Below are positions 26,120-37,030 of a stretch of 64,000 nt of DNA, in pieces. The position numbers and the translations under genes are program-made. The stretch spans positions 27,390,698 to 27,454,697 of the forward strand of contig OY992833.1 of assembly GCA_963921425.1 (NCBI GenBank), read 5' to 3'. This stretch comes from Dryas octopetala. Lineage: Eukaryota > Streptophyta > Magnoliopsida > Rosales > Rosaceae. Every line of letters starts with the position of its first letter. The first letter of the stretch is position 1. The notes under the pieces are model-generated. The model did no database searches, was not told the origin of the DNA, and saw nothing but the letters and a program-made list of their open reading frames with translations.

Positions 26120-26280
26120 GGGTGTGTTTGGTAATGCTGTGAAAATAATTAGCTGTGAATTAAAGCTGCTGTGAAGTATAACTAACTGTGAAATAAAGTA
26201 GTTTAGTGTTTGGTAAATTGTGTTTTCAAAAGTGCTGTGAAATAAAAGTAGCTGTGAAGCAAAGCAATACTGTTTGGTAA
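26120..26280. repeat. Subterminal repeat cluster of the Harbinger element
   Basis: GCTGTGAA occurs exactly at 26136, 26168, 26234 and 26251 and within AGCTGTGAA at 26151; a one-base variant lies at 26185. TTTGGTAA recurs three times in the same 160 bp. Clusters like this near transposon ends are commonly protein-binding sites. That they bind this element's ORF1 or transposase is inference. Confidence 0.6.
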
Positions 26281-26564
26281 ATTTTCATGTAAAAGTGCTT
26301 TGGATGTTTATAATGACTAAAATTGACATGTTATAGTTGAAAATGTTTTTTACTCATTTGTTTGGCAAAAAAAAAGTGTTTTTTGCTTGTTTTTCAATTT
26401 TTTTTTTACAAATTAATAGTTTTTCATTTTACATATTAATATGTATGAGGTCTACACTGACACATGTCTCTCATTTGTTTGATATTTGAAAACATAACTA
26501 TATAATATTATCTAACAAAAAACTATAACTAACATTCGACATCTTGTTCAACGTAAAATAAGAA

Positions 26565-27600
26565 TTAAAAATATTGGAAATAATAACAAATACATATTAA
26601 AACGTCTAAATGGGCACGAATTAAACTTGTAGCAATGTTATTTTTTAGTTGCTCCATCTCTTGTGCTCCCGAACCCTGGGTAATATGATAATCCTCAATC
26701 TGATTTGCCTCCTCACTTACGATGTCATTTGGGTCATCCTCACTTTCATTAAAATGTATATCACGGTTGACATACCTTCGTATGTAGTTATGAAGTGTCA
26801 TAGTTGCAATGACAATTTTAACTTGCTTCGTGAACGAGTAATTGGGCATGTCCCTTAAAATCTTCCACCTTCTTTTCCATACTCCAAAAGTACGCTCAAT
26901 GACACTCCTAAGGGAAGAGTGCGCGTGGTTAAATATCTCTCTAGAACCTCTTGGTTGGCTACCCCTGCGGAAATCTGGAAGATGATATCGTTCACCCTTA
27001 TATGGTCCCAAATACCCAATCATTTGTGGATACCCAGCATCCACAAGATAATATTTACCTGTCAAATACATTATATGTTTAATTATACTATAATTTTAAA
27101 CTATAAAATTGAAAGTTCAACATTATAATATTGAAAGTATAATATTACCATTTGGAGGTTTAGGAAAGTTTAAAGCATCATTTTTGTAAAACCGACATGA
27201 ATACTCTTATATCATGTGCAGTGCCTTCCCAATCTGCACATGCAAATATGAATTGCATGTCAAAATTACATGCAGCCATTATGTTTTGAGTCGGTATCCC
27301 TTTCCTGCCAATGTATGGTACTTGATCTTGAGGAGGTATCGAGGCATGTACATGTACACCATCAATAGCACCAATACAATCCTACAAATGATGCAAAGAT
27401 AAACTTCTCAATACATGTAACTTAATTAACAATAATTAATTAACAAGAAAAATCATAAATAATTAACTAACAAGAAAAATCATAAATAATTAATTAACAA
27501 GAAAAATCATAAATTACTAGATCAAATTATTACCTTAAAATGAGGCATATATCTAAGATCTCTCAATATTTCTTTAGGGGTACCGTTAAACTCAATACTG
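26565..27600 (-). pseudogene. PIF/Harbinger DDE transposase (HARBI1-like nuclease), decayed
   Basis: Transposases of this family cut and rejoin DNA with a DDE triad. Coding blocks read on the minus strand: about 27600-27534 (TPKEILRDLRYMPHFK), 27381-27149 (first catalytic Asp in GAIDGVH, then PYIGRKGIPTQNIMAAC and ADWEGTAHD) and 27058-26565 (second Asp in YYLVDAGYPQ, Glu in SVIERTFGVWKRRWKIL). GT-AG introns join the blocks. Within the middle block the frame shifts near 27195-27205, between the AHD-RVF segment and NDALNFPKPPN. The N-terminal helix-turn-helix part expected upstream of 27600 was not found. All three catalytic residues survive, so decay appears moderate. The final block ends in a stop about 60 residues after the usual domain end. 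Confidence 0.85.
27430..27511. repeat. 27-bp tandem repeat, three copies
   Basis: A unit like AATAATTAATTAACAAGAAA followed by AATCAT is repeated three times with one or two differences, within an intron of the transposase. Confidence 0.8.
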
Positions 27601-28091
27601 CACTTGATGTAAAGTCTAGAATTATAACTTATATTTTCTTCGCTTGAATCAATGACCAGTATGGCAATTGGCAACTAATTACTGTAACTTGATGTAAAAA
27701 CTATTTGTCATCAGCATGCTTATCAATGAATTATTGTATCATAGAAGTTAATAATGAAAATGTTCTTAAAACAGTAAACAAGTTACACAAGCAAATGAAA
27801 ATCCTTGAACCATAGATGAGCCCTTGCTGAAAACATCATCAAGCATTCAAGCATTATGATTCAACACTGGGTCAGAAAGCACACTTTCTCAGTCAGAAGA
27901 ATATGCATACCAATTAGCATAAGTTCCCCATCCGCAAAGAAGTCATGATTAAACATTTTATTGAGTCTAAATGCATCATTATAAGTAATAGTAATCAATC
28001 CCAAATCAAAGAAAGCAGTGGTATGTACTGAAGTCAATTGACAAATTCATGATTATATAGCAAAAAGATAATAAATGAAAAATTTACACAC

Positions 28092-28454
28092 CTGAATTTT
28101 ACTCTGCCACCAATCGTTAGAAGCATCAACAGTACCAAGTTTGGGATTCCACCCCAAACCAGTTTCCTTCCCTTTTAATTCTTTCCAATATTTCCATTGT
28201 TCTTTAAGTACATCCCACTTATTTTTCAATTGCGATTTAGATAATTCTTGTCCTGTCTCTTTAGCAAAATTGATCCTCAAACTTTCCCATCCTTCCTTTT
28301 CAAGGTGAGTAGTAGGACGGCATCCTGCCTCGACCTCCTTGATACAAAGGTCACAAAATATAGGTATATTATGCTCATTCCATACAGCCTTAACTCCTGA
28401 GTCATTCTTCTTTCCCATTTGTATATAAGTACTTGGTTTGAATAATACACTCAA
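28092..28454 (-). CDS. Myb/SANT-like ORF1 protein of the Harbinger element, partial
   Basis: Open frame whose central part matches the plant Myb/SANT-like domain of PIF ORF1 and host L10-interacting-MYB proteins. Three spaced aromatic landmarks are seen: AVWNEHNIPIFCDLCIKEVE, EGWESLRINFAKETGQELSK, and LKNKWDVLKEQWKYWKELKG, then DWWQSKIQ. In active PIF elements this protein binds DNA and the transposase and helps it reach the nucleus. The coding exon appears to end at a donor after SKIQ at 28092. The next exon was not found, so the C-terminus is unknown. The start may be the second Met (MGKKNDSG), since the first residues look like leader sequence. Confidence 0.75.
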
Positions 28455-28607
28455 ATTCTATGTAGGAAAGCTCACAGATCAGACAACAAACAGAATTAAC
28501 ATTCTCCTCTGATGACCAATTCATATCTGCACCTTATGCCTGCTTAATATATAGTACTCTTTTCTAGCCAAGTTTATCTAATCCAAGGGTATAATTAACT
28601 TTTGCAG

Positions 28608-29273
28608 AGCCTCAACATAATATATGTAGATGCACCAGTTGGCACTGGATTCTCTTACTCTACAACCCAAGAAGGTTACTACATAGACGAAGAAAAGGTC
28701 GTGGCACAGAACGTTCAGTTTCTCAGGAGGGTATGCAGAATGAGTCTAGAAAAAATTTAACAGAACCCAATATGCCATTTGAAATTCAAAATTAGCTTTG
28801 GCAATGATGAATACATTATGAATTCTTAGGTGCCAAAGACGATGGTCTAAGTACAAGTACAGTGATTTGTTTTCTGCTTTTTAATCCATAATATTTGATC
28901 CTAAGACCTACTCCATTATCCACCATCTACTCGTCTGCAACTAAAAGACAGTTTATTTGAGAAGGCTTGTTCTGCTTTCATTTTCTTAGAAAAATGATCT
29001 ATAAACTCTTTTGCATATGCATTTGCTAGTTGAAATGATAAAAGCAGATCACCTTTCTAAGGAATGAAAACAAAGAATGGCAAACCAAAAATGCCTTTAT
29101 ATTTTTTTATATATGGAATACTGATGAATGATGATGTTAAGGTTTGTTTATTGACTAAATTGCTATGCAGTGGTTGTTGAATCACCCTCATTATCTGAAC
29201 AATATACTCTACATTGATGGAGATTCTTATTCGGGCATTCCTCTTCCTATGTTAGTACAAGAAATGTTTGATG
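28608..29273 (+). pseudogene. Captured serine carboxypeptidase-like (SCPL) gene fragment
   Basis: Two open exons with proper splice sites, 28608-28730 and 29171-29273, joined in phase 0 across a 440-bp intron. They encode SLNIIYVDAPVGTGFSYSTT through QNVQFLRR, then WLLNHPHYLNNILYIDGDSY-SGIPLPMLVQEMFDG. This is the SCPL block containing the catalytic-serine pentapeptide GDSYS. In clade I plant SCPL proteins it serves hydrolysis or acyl transfer from glucose esters in the vacuole. The exons before and after, with the Asp and His of the triad, are absent. The fragment lies entirely between the Harbinger ends, opposite in strand to the transposase. Retention of the intron points to capture of genomic DNA rather than cDNA. 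No stop interrupts either exon. Confidence 0.85.
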
Positions 29274-30187
29274 GTGAGTTACATTCAACAATAGCAAATA
29301 GATGACATAACAGATAATTTTATTCATCAATCATGTATTGCCAAGATAAACATTCAATCCAATTATCCAAAACCCATATGAATTGCAACACAATGAATCA
29401 GTCCTGCATATCTAACATCACTCCCTAGCAACAACTCACCATGTTTATAATCAGAAAAGTAAAGCAATCATGGGAAACACTCAATGCACGCATCTTTTTG
29501 TACAACAACAAAGCTGAATCAAGAAGACCTGAGTCAAAACAACATGATATTTGGTTCTTTTACATTAATAATAACTAACCCAAAAATTCAATAGAAACCC
29601 AGTTGATATCAGCAAGCACTAATTAACTAAGATGAAATTCCCAAAGAGAAATCAAAATTCAAACAGCAAGCCCGGCCTCACTCACAGATATAAAAAATTT
29701 AGGAACCCTAAATAAAAAATTTAGGAAATTTTGACAAAGAGACAGAGAGAGAGAAACATAGAGCACTCACCTAGCTATTGGAGACGACGACAACAAACAA
29801 ATGGAGACGACGACAACAGACAAATGGAGACAACGAGAAGAAAATGGCGATTGAAGGCTTTCAAGTTGCAGAGTCTGTGAGAGAGAATGGAGGAGAATAC
29901 AACGTACATCGTGAAAATGTGAGGTATAACATGTAATTTTTCTAAAATGATCGAGGGTATAATAGGAAATGTAAATATTTCATTAAAAGGATCGGTTTTT
30001 TGTAACTCATAGCTGCTTTTAAAAGCAGGGGAGGACCTGCTTTGCATAGTTACGATCACTCATCTCCAATTTTCATAAAAAGCAACTTGATTAATATTTA
30101 CCAAACACCAATTAGCTGCTTTAATTGTGTGTCACCTCACAATTGTGATAAAAAGCTGTTTTTCCATGTTTACCAAATGCACCCTTA

Positions 30188-31089
30188 GATTTTTATAAAA
30201 ATATATTTGTACTTCTTAGTAAAAACACTTTCAGTAAAAGCGCTACTAAGTAAAAGCATTTTCATGAAGCAGTACCAAACAGAAATCACTAATCATACAA
30301 ATAGATTATTATTTGAATATATAGTTTAAAATTAATCGCACAGCCATATAAAACAAGTTAGATATATGGTAAACACACATTATCACATATAAATGCATAA
30401 AATTGGGTCCTACATCGATGTGTGCTTGAAGTTATAATTAATGGACAATCACCTTTTCGAAATTTCAATTATAATGAAATATATCGCTCTACATTACGGA
30501 AAGAAAAGAAAATAAAATAGAATTAAAAAATAGTAGAGGATGGTAGACAAACAGATGAAAACGCCCTCTCAACGACAACCTTTTGAATTTTTGATTCTCC
30601 TAAAGAAGAAATTGTGAGAATGTGAATAAAAGAGAGAGAAAGGAGACGTTGCAGTAGCAGCTTGTATTTCCTTGTCAAACAAAACTGAACGCACCCCACC
30701 ACCACTTGCCATCCAATGTTAAGCAAGCAAGCAAGGCAATACCAACTTTTCCTTTATAATCTTTCTTTTTCTTTTTCTTCAAGTACTTGTAATGTTTTGT
30801 GACAAGTACAGGTTGCTGTTCGAATAGATGATTTGTTGAGTACTCTCTCCTCGATCTCTAAGCCCTACTCATCTAACTTCTTCACTTGCTCTGTACGTAC
30901 TCTTCTTGTCTCATATCATCCAATCTCAATTTCAGGTTGATATCTCCTCTACTATTCTGTCATGCATTCTATGAACATTCTCCATACAATCCAATTATGT
31001 CCATTTCACATACCCTAATCAGTCATTTCAATTCTAAAACAGAGGATTAGAGATCAAATTTAAGGAGTTAGGAAGAACCATTTACCATT
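30188..31089. other. Spacer and promoter/leader region of the PBL28-type kinase
   Basis: The first 100 bp are the right arm of the older inverted-repeat element. The rest is unique, with pyrimidine-rich sequence at about 30840-30960 that looks like transcribed leader. A possible leader intron (GTACGT near 30894, TTTCAG near 30935) cannot be confirmed by eye. Confidence 0.45.
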
Positions 31090-33091
31090 ATGCCTTTCGG
31101 TTTAGTCTCAGCATGGAACAAGCGCAGGAGGTCCAAGTCCCATGACCACTCAGACCCTTGTATGTTCTTTCTTCTTCTTCTTCTTCTTCTTCATCTCTTT
31201 CTCTGCAACCTTTGTTTTGCAGGGTGGTCAGGTCACCAACTTTTCATTGTCATCTACATTACATACTGATCACATTAATTTCAGGGATTTATAAACCGGT
31301 GGAGTGCTGGCAACTTGAAGATCAAACGCCCCAACCCACAAAAAGACACCATCATGGGTCATCAGTTTTCACACTCAGAGAAATGGAAGAGGCAACATGT
31401 TCATTCAGTGACCAGAACTTACTCGGGAAAGGAGGATTTGGTCGCGTATACAGAGGAACTTTGCGGTCAGGAGAGGTATATATCAATCAATTAAGGATTC
31501 GGATCCTCTGCTGGGTTTTTCAAAGCTAGTACTGATGTACTCTTTGGGGAATTTACAGGTTGTAGCAATCAAAAAAATGGAGCTGCCACCTTTTAAAGCA
31601 GCTGAGGGAGAAAGAGAATTTCGTGTAGAAGTAGATATCTTGAGCAGACTTGACCACCCAAATCTGGTTTCTTTGATAGGCTATTGTGCTGATGGGAAGC
31701 ACAGGTTTCTGGTGTATGAGCATATGAAGAATGGGAACCTGCAAGATCACTTAAATGGTTGGCTTTTTCAACTCCAAATGTTATCTCAATCTCCCATGTA
31801 AAATAATCAGTTTGCTAATCCTGAAAATAATCAATTCTTAATGGTATTATAGGGATTGGGGAAACAAAAATGGATTGGTCTCTAAGGCTCAAAGTGGCAA
31901 TTGGAGCAGCAAGGGGCCTGGCATATCTCCACTCGAGTTCTTCTGTTGGGATTCCTATTGTTCACAGAGATTTCAAATCCACCAACATTCTCTTGAATGC
32001 CAACTTCCAAGCAAAGGTAAACCAAGTTTACTTTAACTCAAACTTTGCTTGATGCTGCTCTTTTCTTTTCTTTTAACTTTAATTTGAAGTGTGATCAATA
32101 CGAATATATTTGTAGCTAAAATTGAATCACTGTTTGGTACAGATATCTGATTTTGGGCTTGCCAAGTTGATGCCAGAGGGCCAGGAAATGTATGTGACTG
32201 CTAGAGTGCTTGGTACATTCGGCTATTTTGATCCTGAGTATACATCGGTATGTATGCTTCTATATATGAACATCAATATTTTCTGTACATTATGCTCTAC
32301 CAATTCAATCAATGTACACCTTACATGGCATATATGCAGTAAAAGAAAGGTCCAATAAAGCTAGTTATATAATGTAACCTCTGCAATGTAATTTGCCAAC
32401 AAAAATTACCAAACTTTTCTGGGTTTTACATTCAGCTCACAAGTTTTAGTAATCCAAATCAAACATTACTAGTAATAATGTCTACTGCAATGTTTTTATA
32501 CCTATTTTAATACACTTCTCATCATATGTCTTGTGAGAGAGGGGAAGGAAGACTTATAGGATCCCAGCTCACAACAACCCATCTCATTAATACTATTAAA
32601 ATATCAAATCTTACACTTGTATAACAAGAGGCCTATTTGACAATAGACAGGAAAACTCACTTTACAAAGTGATGTTTATGCATTTGGAGTGGTTCTTCTT
32701 GAACTTCTGACCGGGCGTCAAGCCGTGGACCTAAACTTGGGACCAAATGATCAAAACCTTGTACTACAGGTAGGATAAACTTTTTCTCATTCCTAATTAT
32801 ACAAATTAAGTACAGTAGTCAGTACATATGAAAGAAGTTCATATGTTTCAGGTAAGACACATATTGAATGATAGGAAGAAGCTGCGCAAGGTGATAGATC
32901 CCGAGCTGGGTCGAAGTTCATACAGCATGGAATCTATAGCTATGTTTGCAAACCTGGCATCACGATGTGTGCGTGCTGAGAGCAGCGGGAGACCCTCCAT
33001 GGCAGAATGTGTAAAAGAACTCCAGCTGATTATCTATACAAATGCCAAAGGTTTGGGAGTGGCCATGACGCCTAATAAACAGATGTTCTAA
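31090..33091 (+). CDS. PBL28: Receptor-like cytoplasmic kinase, PBL28 type
   Basis: Seven GT-AG exons (31090-31159, 31285-31475, 31559-31757, 31853-32016, 32143-32247, 32647-32769, 32852-33091) encode 363 residues. This is a soluble Ser/Thr kinase of the RLCK VII/PBS1-like group, which relays signals from cell-surface receptors. The N-terminus [20 protein letters not shown] is that of Arabidopsis PBL28 as I remember it. There is no Gly2 myristoylation motif. Kinase motifs in order: GKGGFGRVY (about residue 74), VAIKKM (invariant Lys), a Glu in [22 protein letters not shown] hinge, HRDFKSTN (RD-type catalytic loop), [20 protein letters not shown] and [17 protein letters not shown]. The set is complete, so it should be active. 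It converges with the GNAT gene 800 bp downstream. Confidence 0.93.
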
Positions 33092-33890
33092 TTGCAGGGT
33101 GAAGACTATGTACAACATGATAGAGATCCTTTACTTCTTCTAATAAAAGAGTTCTTGAATCTTCAAATCTTGTGGACCTATGATCTTTAAAACAAGACCC
33201 AAAAGAGCATTTGATAAGAATTCAGATAAAGAGGGTGCAACTGAGTGAATATATCAGACAGAAAAATCATCCCAAATAAGATTACTTTTTGAGTTGGTTT
33301 TCTCGTACAGGATCAAGAGAACCTGGGATGTAAATTAATAATGAATTCAAATGTACAATAAGAGGGGAGTCATTTTCTGGTCTCGTTTCTGTTTTGGAAT
33401 GTTTAACTTTGTGACATTGTTTTTGTAAATTATACACTGTTAAGTCAGAGAATATGTAATTTGTAGTTCATATAGGTTTTCCTGTTGAGTTTGAATAGCC
33501 CAAGGCAGAAAGGATTATCGCTACTTCATACATATCTGCAGTTCCGTAATCTATTTACTAAATTCTTCAAGAAACTGGAGTGGAAGTGGGAAGTGGTTGC
33601 GCTCTTTAACCAAAAGTTGACCCAGCTGGACAATCTTCACAACCTCAAAGGTGTCTAACCATCTATCCTGGACAAAAAAACAAAGGATTAAGGAACACTG
33701 CAACTGAATGATATTTGAATGCGTAATGATTTATGAGTACAACTTAAAGAGAATCTCTTCAGTAAATACAATTGAGAGATCAACTGGAGGGGGAGAGAGA
33801 GAGAGAGAGAGAGAGTTACAAAAGAGGATGAGACAACTGGAAGTACCTCAGAAACACACACTAAGATTTTCACATATACATTCATGATGT
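33092..33890. other. Convergent 3' spacer between kinase and GNAT genes
   Basis: Contains the 3' untranslated regions of both flanking genes and a GA run at about 33792-33815. No further gene seen. Confidence 0.6.
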
Positions 33891-35491
33891 TCATTCCTCT
33901 TCAGAACACACTGTATGTGATTCTGAACAGCTGGTCAAGACTTCTTCAGAACACAATGTATCTGATTCTGAAAAGCTGGTTAAGACTGGAAGTTTCTTGC
34001 ACATTAAGTGCTTGCGCCTCTGCAACATCAACAGAACCAAAATGCTATCTGTCTTTACAATGTCGTAACCTGCTTTTGTATACATGTTGAATGGAGCTGC
34101 ATCAATCATTCTGCAATGCAAGTACACCTCTCTTGAAGAACTCATCTGAGAAATTATTTCCTCACTTGCCTTCAAAAGATGCCAGCCAATGCCCCTCCTG
34201 AAAATTACAAAATCAAAATCTGAAATCCAGTCTCATTCACGACATTGTGAAGAAATGCTTTGTCTTTTGAATCTAGTGTATATGCTGATAAGTTCTTGTG
34301 TATAAATCAGACTGAGTTCAAGGCTCCCTGACTTAACTTCACCCACTACTGAGCTCAAGTGTCCTACCACTTTAGTGTAAGTTGCAAGTTACCAGAACAA
34401 TCCGGATTCATAACTACTTATTAGTTCAGGGCCTAGCACTAGTATTCTGTTCATAATGTCTATATGGCACAAAAAGATGACCCACAGTTATATTAGTCTT
34501 ATGCTCACAATCGTTACAACAATATTAGGAAACCAAGAAAACCTCAAATAAGGGGGTGATATATACATAATATGCCAAATAAGACAAGCACACAAATATA
34601 TAACATGCCCAAGAAATATAGTAATCATTTAACAGACAATTAGAAAAGGAAAACAAGCAGTTGATAAAGAAATAAAAGTATTGGTAGTTTTAGTAAAAAA
34701 AAAAGCCTTATCTGGAGAAGGACAACGAACCTCCGAAGCGACTTTTTCACAGCCATGTTACTAATATAAGGTGAATTCTTGGGAGGAGTGGGTGTAGGAG
34801 TAGAAGCATTGGCACCCTGTTTGTCAAAGCAAACTTCCACAGTCCCCGCCAATAGCTCAACTTGTTCTTCTTCTTCTTTGTCTTCTTCTTCTTGACCCTC
34901 TTCTTTTTTCCTTGTGTAAAACCCAATAAGCGTGGCAGTGTGTGGCATTAGATCCCTTCTCTCAATCAAGTATTGCTTGACCAAGAACCCCAGCAGAGCC
35001 ACATACCCAGAAGGCAAAAGCATGGACTCCGCGAACGACTCAGCGAGCAACCCAACAGTGATGTCCATCTCTTCCGGCCTCATCACCCTGACCCACATGG
35101 ACCCAGATTCCAATTCCTGATAATATCGGAAATTCTCAAGTAAGTTGAGCTTCTCGAGCTCTTCATTGCTCAGAAACCGACCTGTTCGAATTGGGTCAGC
35201 GAGAAATGACGAGCTAGTAGTAGCAGTAGTTGTTGTTGTTTCTGTAGTTGTAGTAGAAGTTGATGTTGGAGAATGAGACGGAGAGGAGGAGGATTTGAAA
35301 GAGTAACGATTTGATTTATGAAAAGTAGCAAGTTGGTGTTTAGGGATAAGAGTTGAGATTGCAGGAGTGAAGAGAAGGGTTTGGTGAGGGTTAAAGTGGG
35401 TGTTGGAGAAGAGGTGGTAGTGATGGTGGGGAAGCTGACGCTGTGGATCTAAGGAGAAAGAGAGTGAAACTGTTGCAGCCATGGAACACAA
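33891..35491 (-). CDS. GNAT5: Plastid GNAT-family N-acetyltransferase
   Basis: Two exons, 35491-34731 and 34197-33891, encode 355 residues (352 from the second Met, MAATVSLSFS). GNAT enzymes move acetyl from acetyl-CoA to amines; plant plastid members acetylate protein N-termini and lysines. The first 80 residues are rich in Ser, Thr and His with few acids, a typical transit peptide. The domain follows: SNEELEKLNLLENFRYYQEL, WVRVMRPEEMDITVGLLAES, LLAGTVEVCFD, SPYISNMAVKKSLRR and the acetyl-CoA loop RRRGIGW, which the intron splits. It ends with FNMYTKAGYDIVKTDSILVL. The tail holds a 15-residue repeat. The GNAT5 name rests on the neighbouring gene order matching At1g24030-24050 from memory. 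An acidic low-complexity insert (KEEEEQVE) interrupts the domain. Confidence 0.87.
33898..33987. repeat. 45-bp tandem duplication in the GNAT coding end
   Basis: Two adjacent 45-bp copies (33898-33942 and 33943-33987) encode VLTSFSESDTLCSEE and VLTSCSESHTVCSEE at the C-terminus of the acetyltransferase. The frame is kept, and several differences between copies show it is not brand new. Confidence 0.9.
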
Positions 35492-37030
35492 AACGTGATG
35501 CCTGTGGATGTGGAGCAGATGAGAACACTTACAATTACTACGTTTACTTGCTTCTATTTTCAGGAGTTCACGTCTTCTAATCTTTTTTTTTTTTCAATAA
35601 TGCTAGTTGTCCCACATTTTTTTTTTCACATTTGTATTTCACCTGATGTGTCATTACTTTACTGGAAGGGTATTTCCTTTTTCTTTTTTAGGTTTTATTT
35701 TTTAATTTTTAATGTCCAATGTATGAATACCATGTAAGATGGTATGAAATTGTGGTATAAAAATGTGGTAAGTGTAGCATTACTGTTTTTTTTTTCTATT
35801 TTCTCTACACCCTCTCCCACAGTTTGACACTTGTACTGAGTCCCATATTAATCCCGCAAAAATCAATTTTAATTCTTTTCCATCAAATTATTGTAATTAA
35901 CAATGAAAATTATGATTGAAATTAGCGTCAAATTAAGATTTCGGTAACTAATTTGAGGAAAGAAAAATACTTGGTTCCATTCTCGCCAAGCATTTTCCTT
36001 GTTGAAATGTTCACGTAAGACTGACTTCTTATGTCATATTATTGATTTAGTAGTATCATTCTCATCTTTATTGGAATAGGTCTTAAATTTGAATCTTACT
36101 ACCCAAAAGAAAAAAATACATATAAATTTCAATATCTTCTTTTTTTTTTCTTTTTTGAGTAAATATCTTGTTGTTTCAATAATGTTATTGGAATGGTAGC
36201 TACTCGGCCCACATTTTGTGCAAAGCCCAATGAACCAAACTCTCCATGATTTTCGGGCTTTTCGCCATCATGAGCAAGGGCAACGACATCGACTTATCTT
36301 CATGATCCAAGGACCACAGCAACGACATTAATTCAGCGTTGCAGAGCAAAGGTTTGCCCTTCTTTTATCGTAAAATTTATTTACCATCTCTTGTTGAGTT
36401 AAGAAATTTCCATGGCTGGCTAGTAATCACAGATTAGAAATTTTCATCTCACTCAAATTTATCCTCAAAGAGGAAGCAAGAACTAATAGTTAGTTAGGAT
36501 ATATAAAAGTTGTAGCAATATGCAAGATATAAAGAACAAACAATTTACACCCACAAAAATTCCAAAAGAGGACATTTTTTGAAGGCTGGAAAATTGTAAT
36601 GTTGGGAACGTGGCAAGCTCTACATTATGGATTCTCAAACAAACCACAGGAATTGACTGCCATATGCGGTATGCCAGTGATCTATAAAAACATTCTATAC
36701 CACTTGCTTCCAATTTATTTCATTTGTACACTTTTAACATAAAACCAAAATCGAACTACCTTCCAAATTATATAGATTATAATCGGTGGCACCCTTAAAT
36801 CTCTTCTCAAAATCTGTCCACCAAATCAGATATTCCCTTTTCTTTCATTACAGGAGAGCCCAAACATAACCAACCTAATTATGTTTGTCCTCCTGTTCTT
36901 TTCTTTAATCAGAGACCAATAAGCCAATAACCACCACCCAAATTGAGAACAACATTAAAAGAAACAAAACCCAACAACCTGAACCTCTGATACTGTAAAT
37001 TGTAATAACTCATTTTGCTCTCTCCTTAAT
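35492..37030. other. Intergenic region between GNAT and TBL genes
   Basis: Contains the GNAT promoter, a small inverted-repeat element at 35598-35782 and the TBL 3' end. No gene recognised. Confidence 0.6.
35598..35782. mobile_element. Short MITE-like inverted repeat
   Basis: The ends TAATGCTAGTTGTCCCACAT and, inverted, TAATGCTACACTTACCACAT match at most positions over about 24 bp and enclose a 185-bp T-rich body. No clear target duplication found, so family unknown. Confidence 0.45.

Larger units (their letters stand above)
26120..30184 (-). mobile_element. PIF/Harbinger DNA transposon carrying a captured gene fragment
   Basis: The ends are inverted: GGGTGTGTTTGGTAATG at 26120 and, reading inward from 30184, GGGTGCATTTGGTAAACATG. 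TTA flanks both sides (26117-26119 and 30185-30187), the standard PIF/Harbinger duplication. The 4065-bp body holds, on the minus strand, a Myb/SANT-like ORF1 (28092-28454) and a DDE transposase (26565-about 27600). On the plus strand between ORF1 and the right end lie two exons of a serine carboxypeptidase-like gene (28608-29273). The transposase lacks its N-terminal part and contains a frame break, so the copy is probably immobile by itself but might be mobilised in trans, since its ends look whole. Confidence 0.88.
25585..30288. mobile_element. Older inverted-repeat element split by two later insertions
   Basis: Leftover arms carry inverted related ends: GCGTCCGTTTGGCACTA on the left near 25585 and, inverted, TCTGTTTGGTACTGCTTCA on the right near 30288. 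Both arms contain AAAAGCG/AAAAGCA phrases. Without the two inserts (hAT-like MITE 25693-26036 and Harbinger 26120-30184) about 290 bp remain, a typical MITE size. The arms are diverged and I could not define its target duplication, so the exact ends are approximate. Confidence 0.4.

Noticed and set aside
28608-29273. A resident serine carboxypeptidase-like gene
   Set aside because: Only two exons exist, the triad Asp and His regions are missing, and the pair lies wholly inside the Harbinger ends; treated as a captured fragment.
29775-30059. 94-residue minus-strand frame near the right end of the Harbinger element
   Set aside because: No recognisable motif and low complexity; more likely the element's promoter and leader than a third gene.
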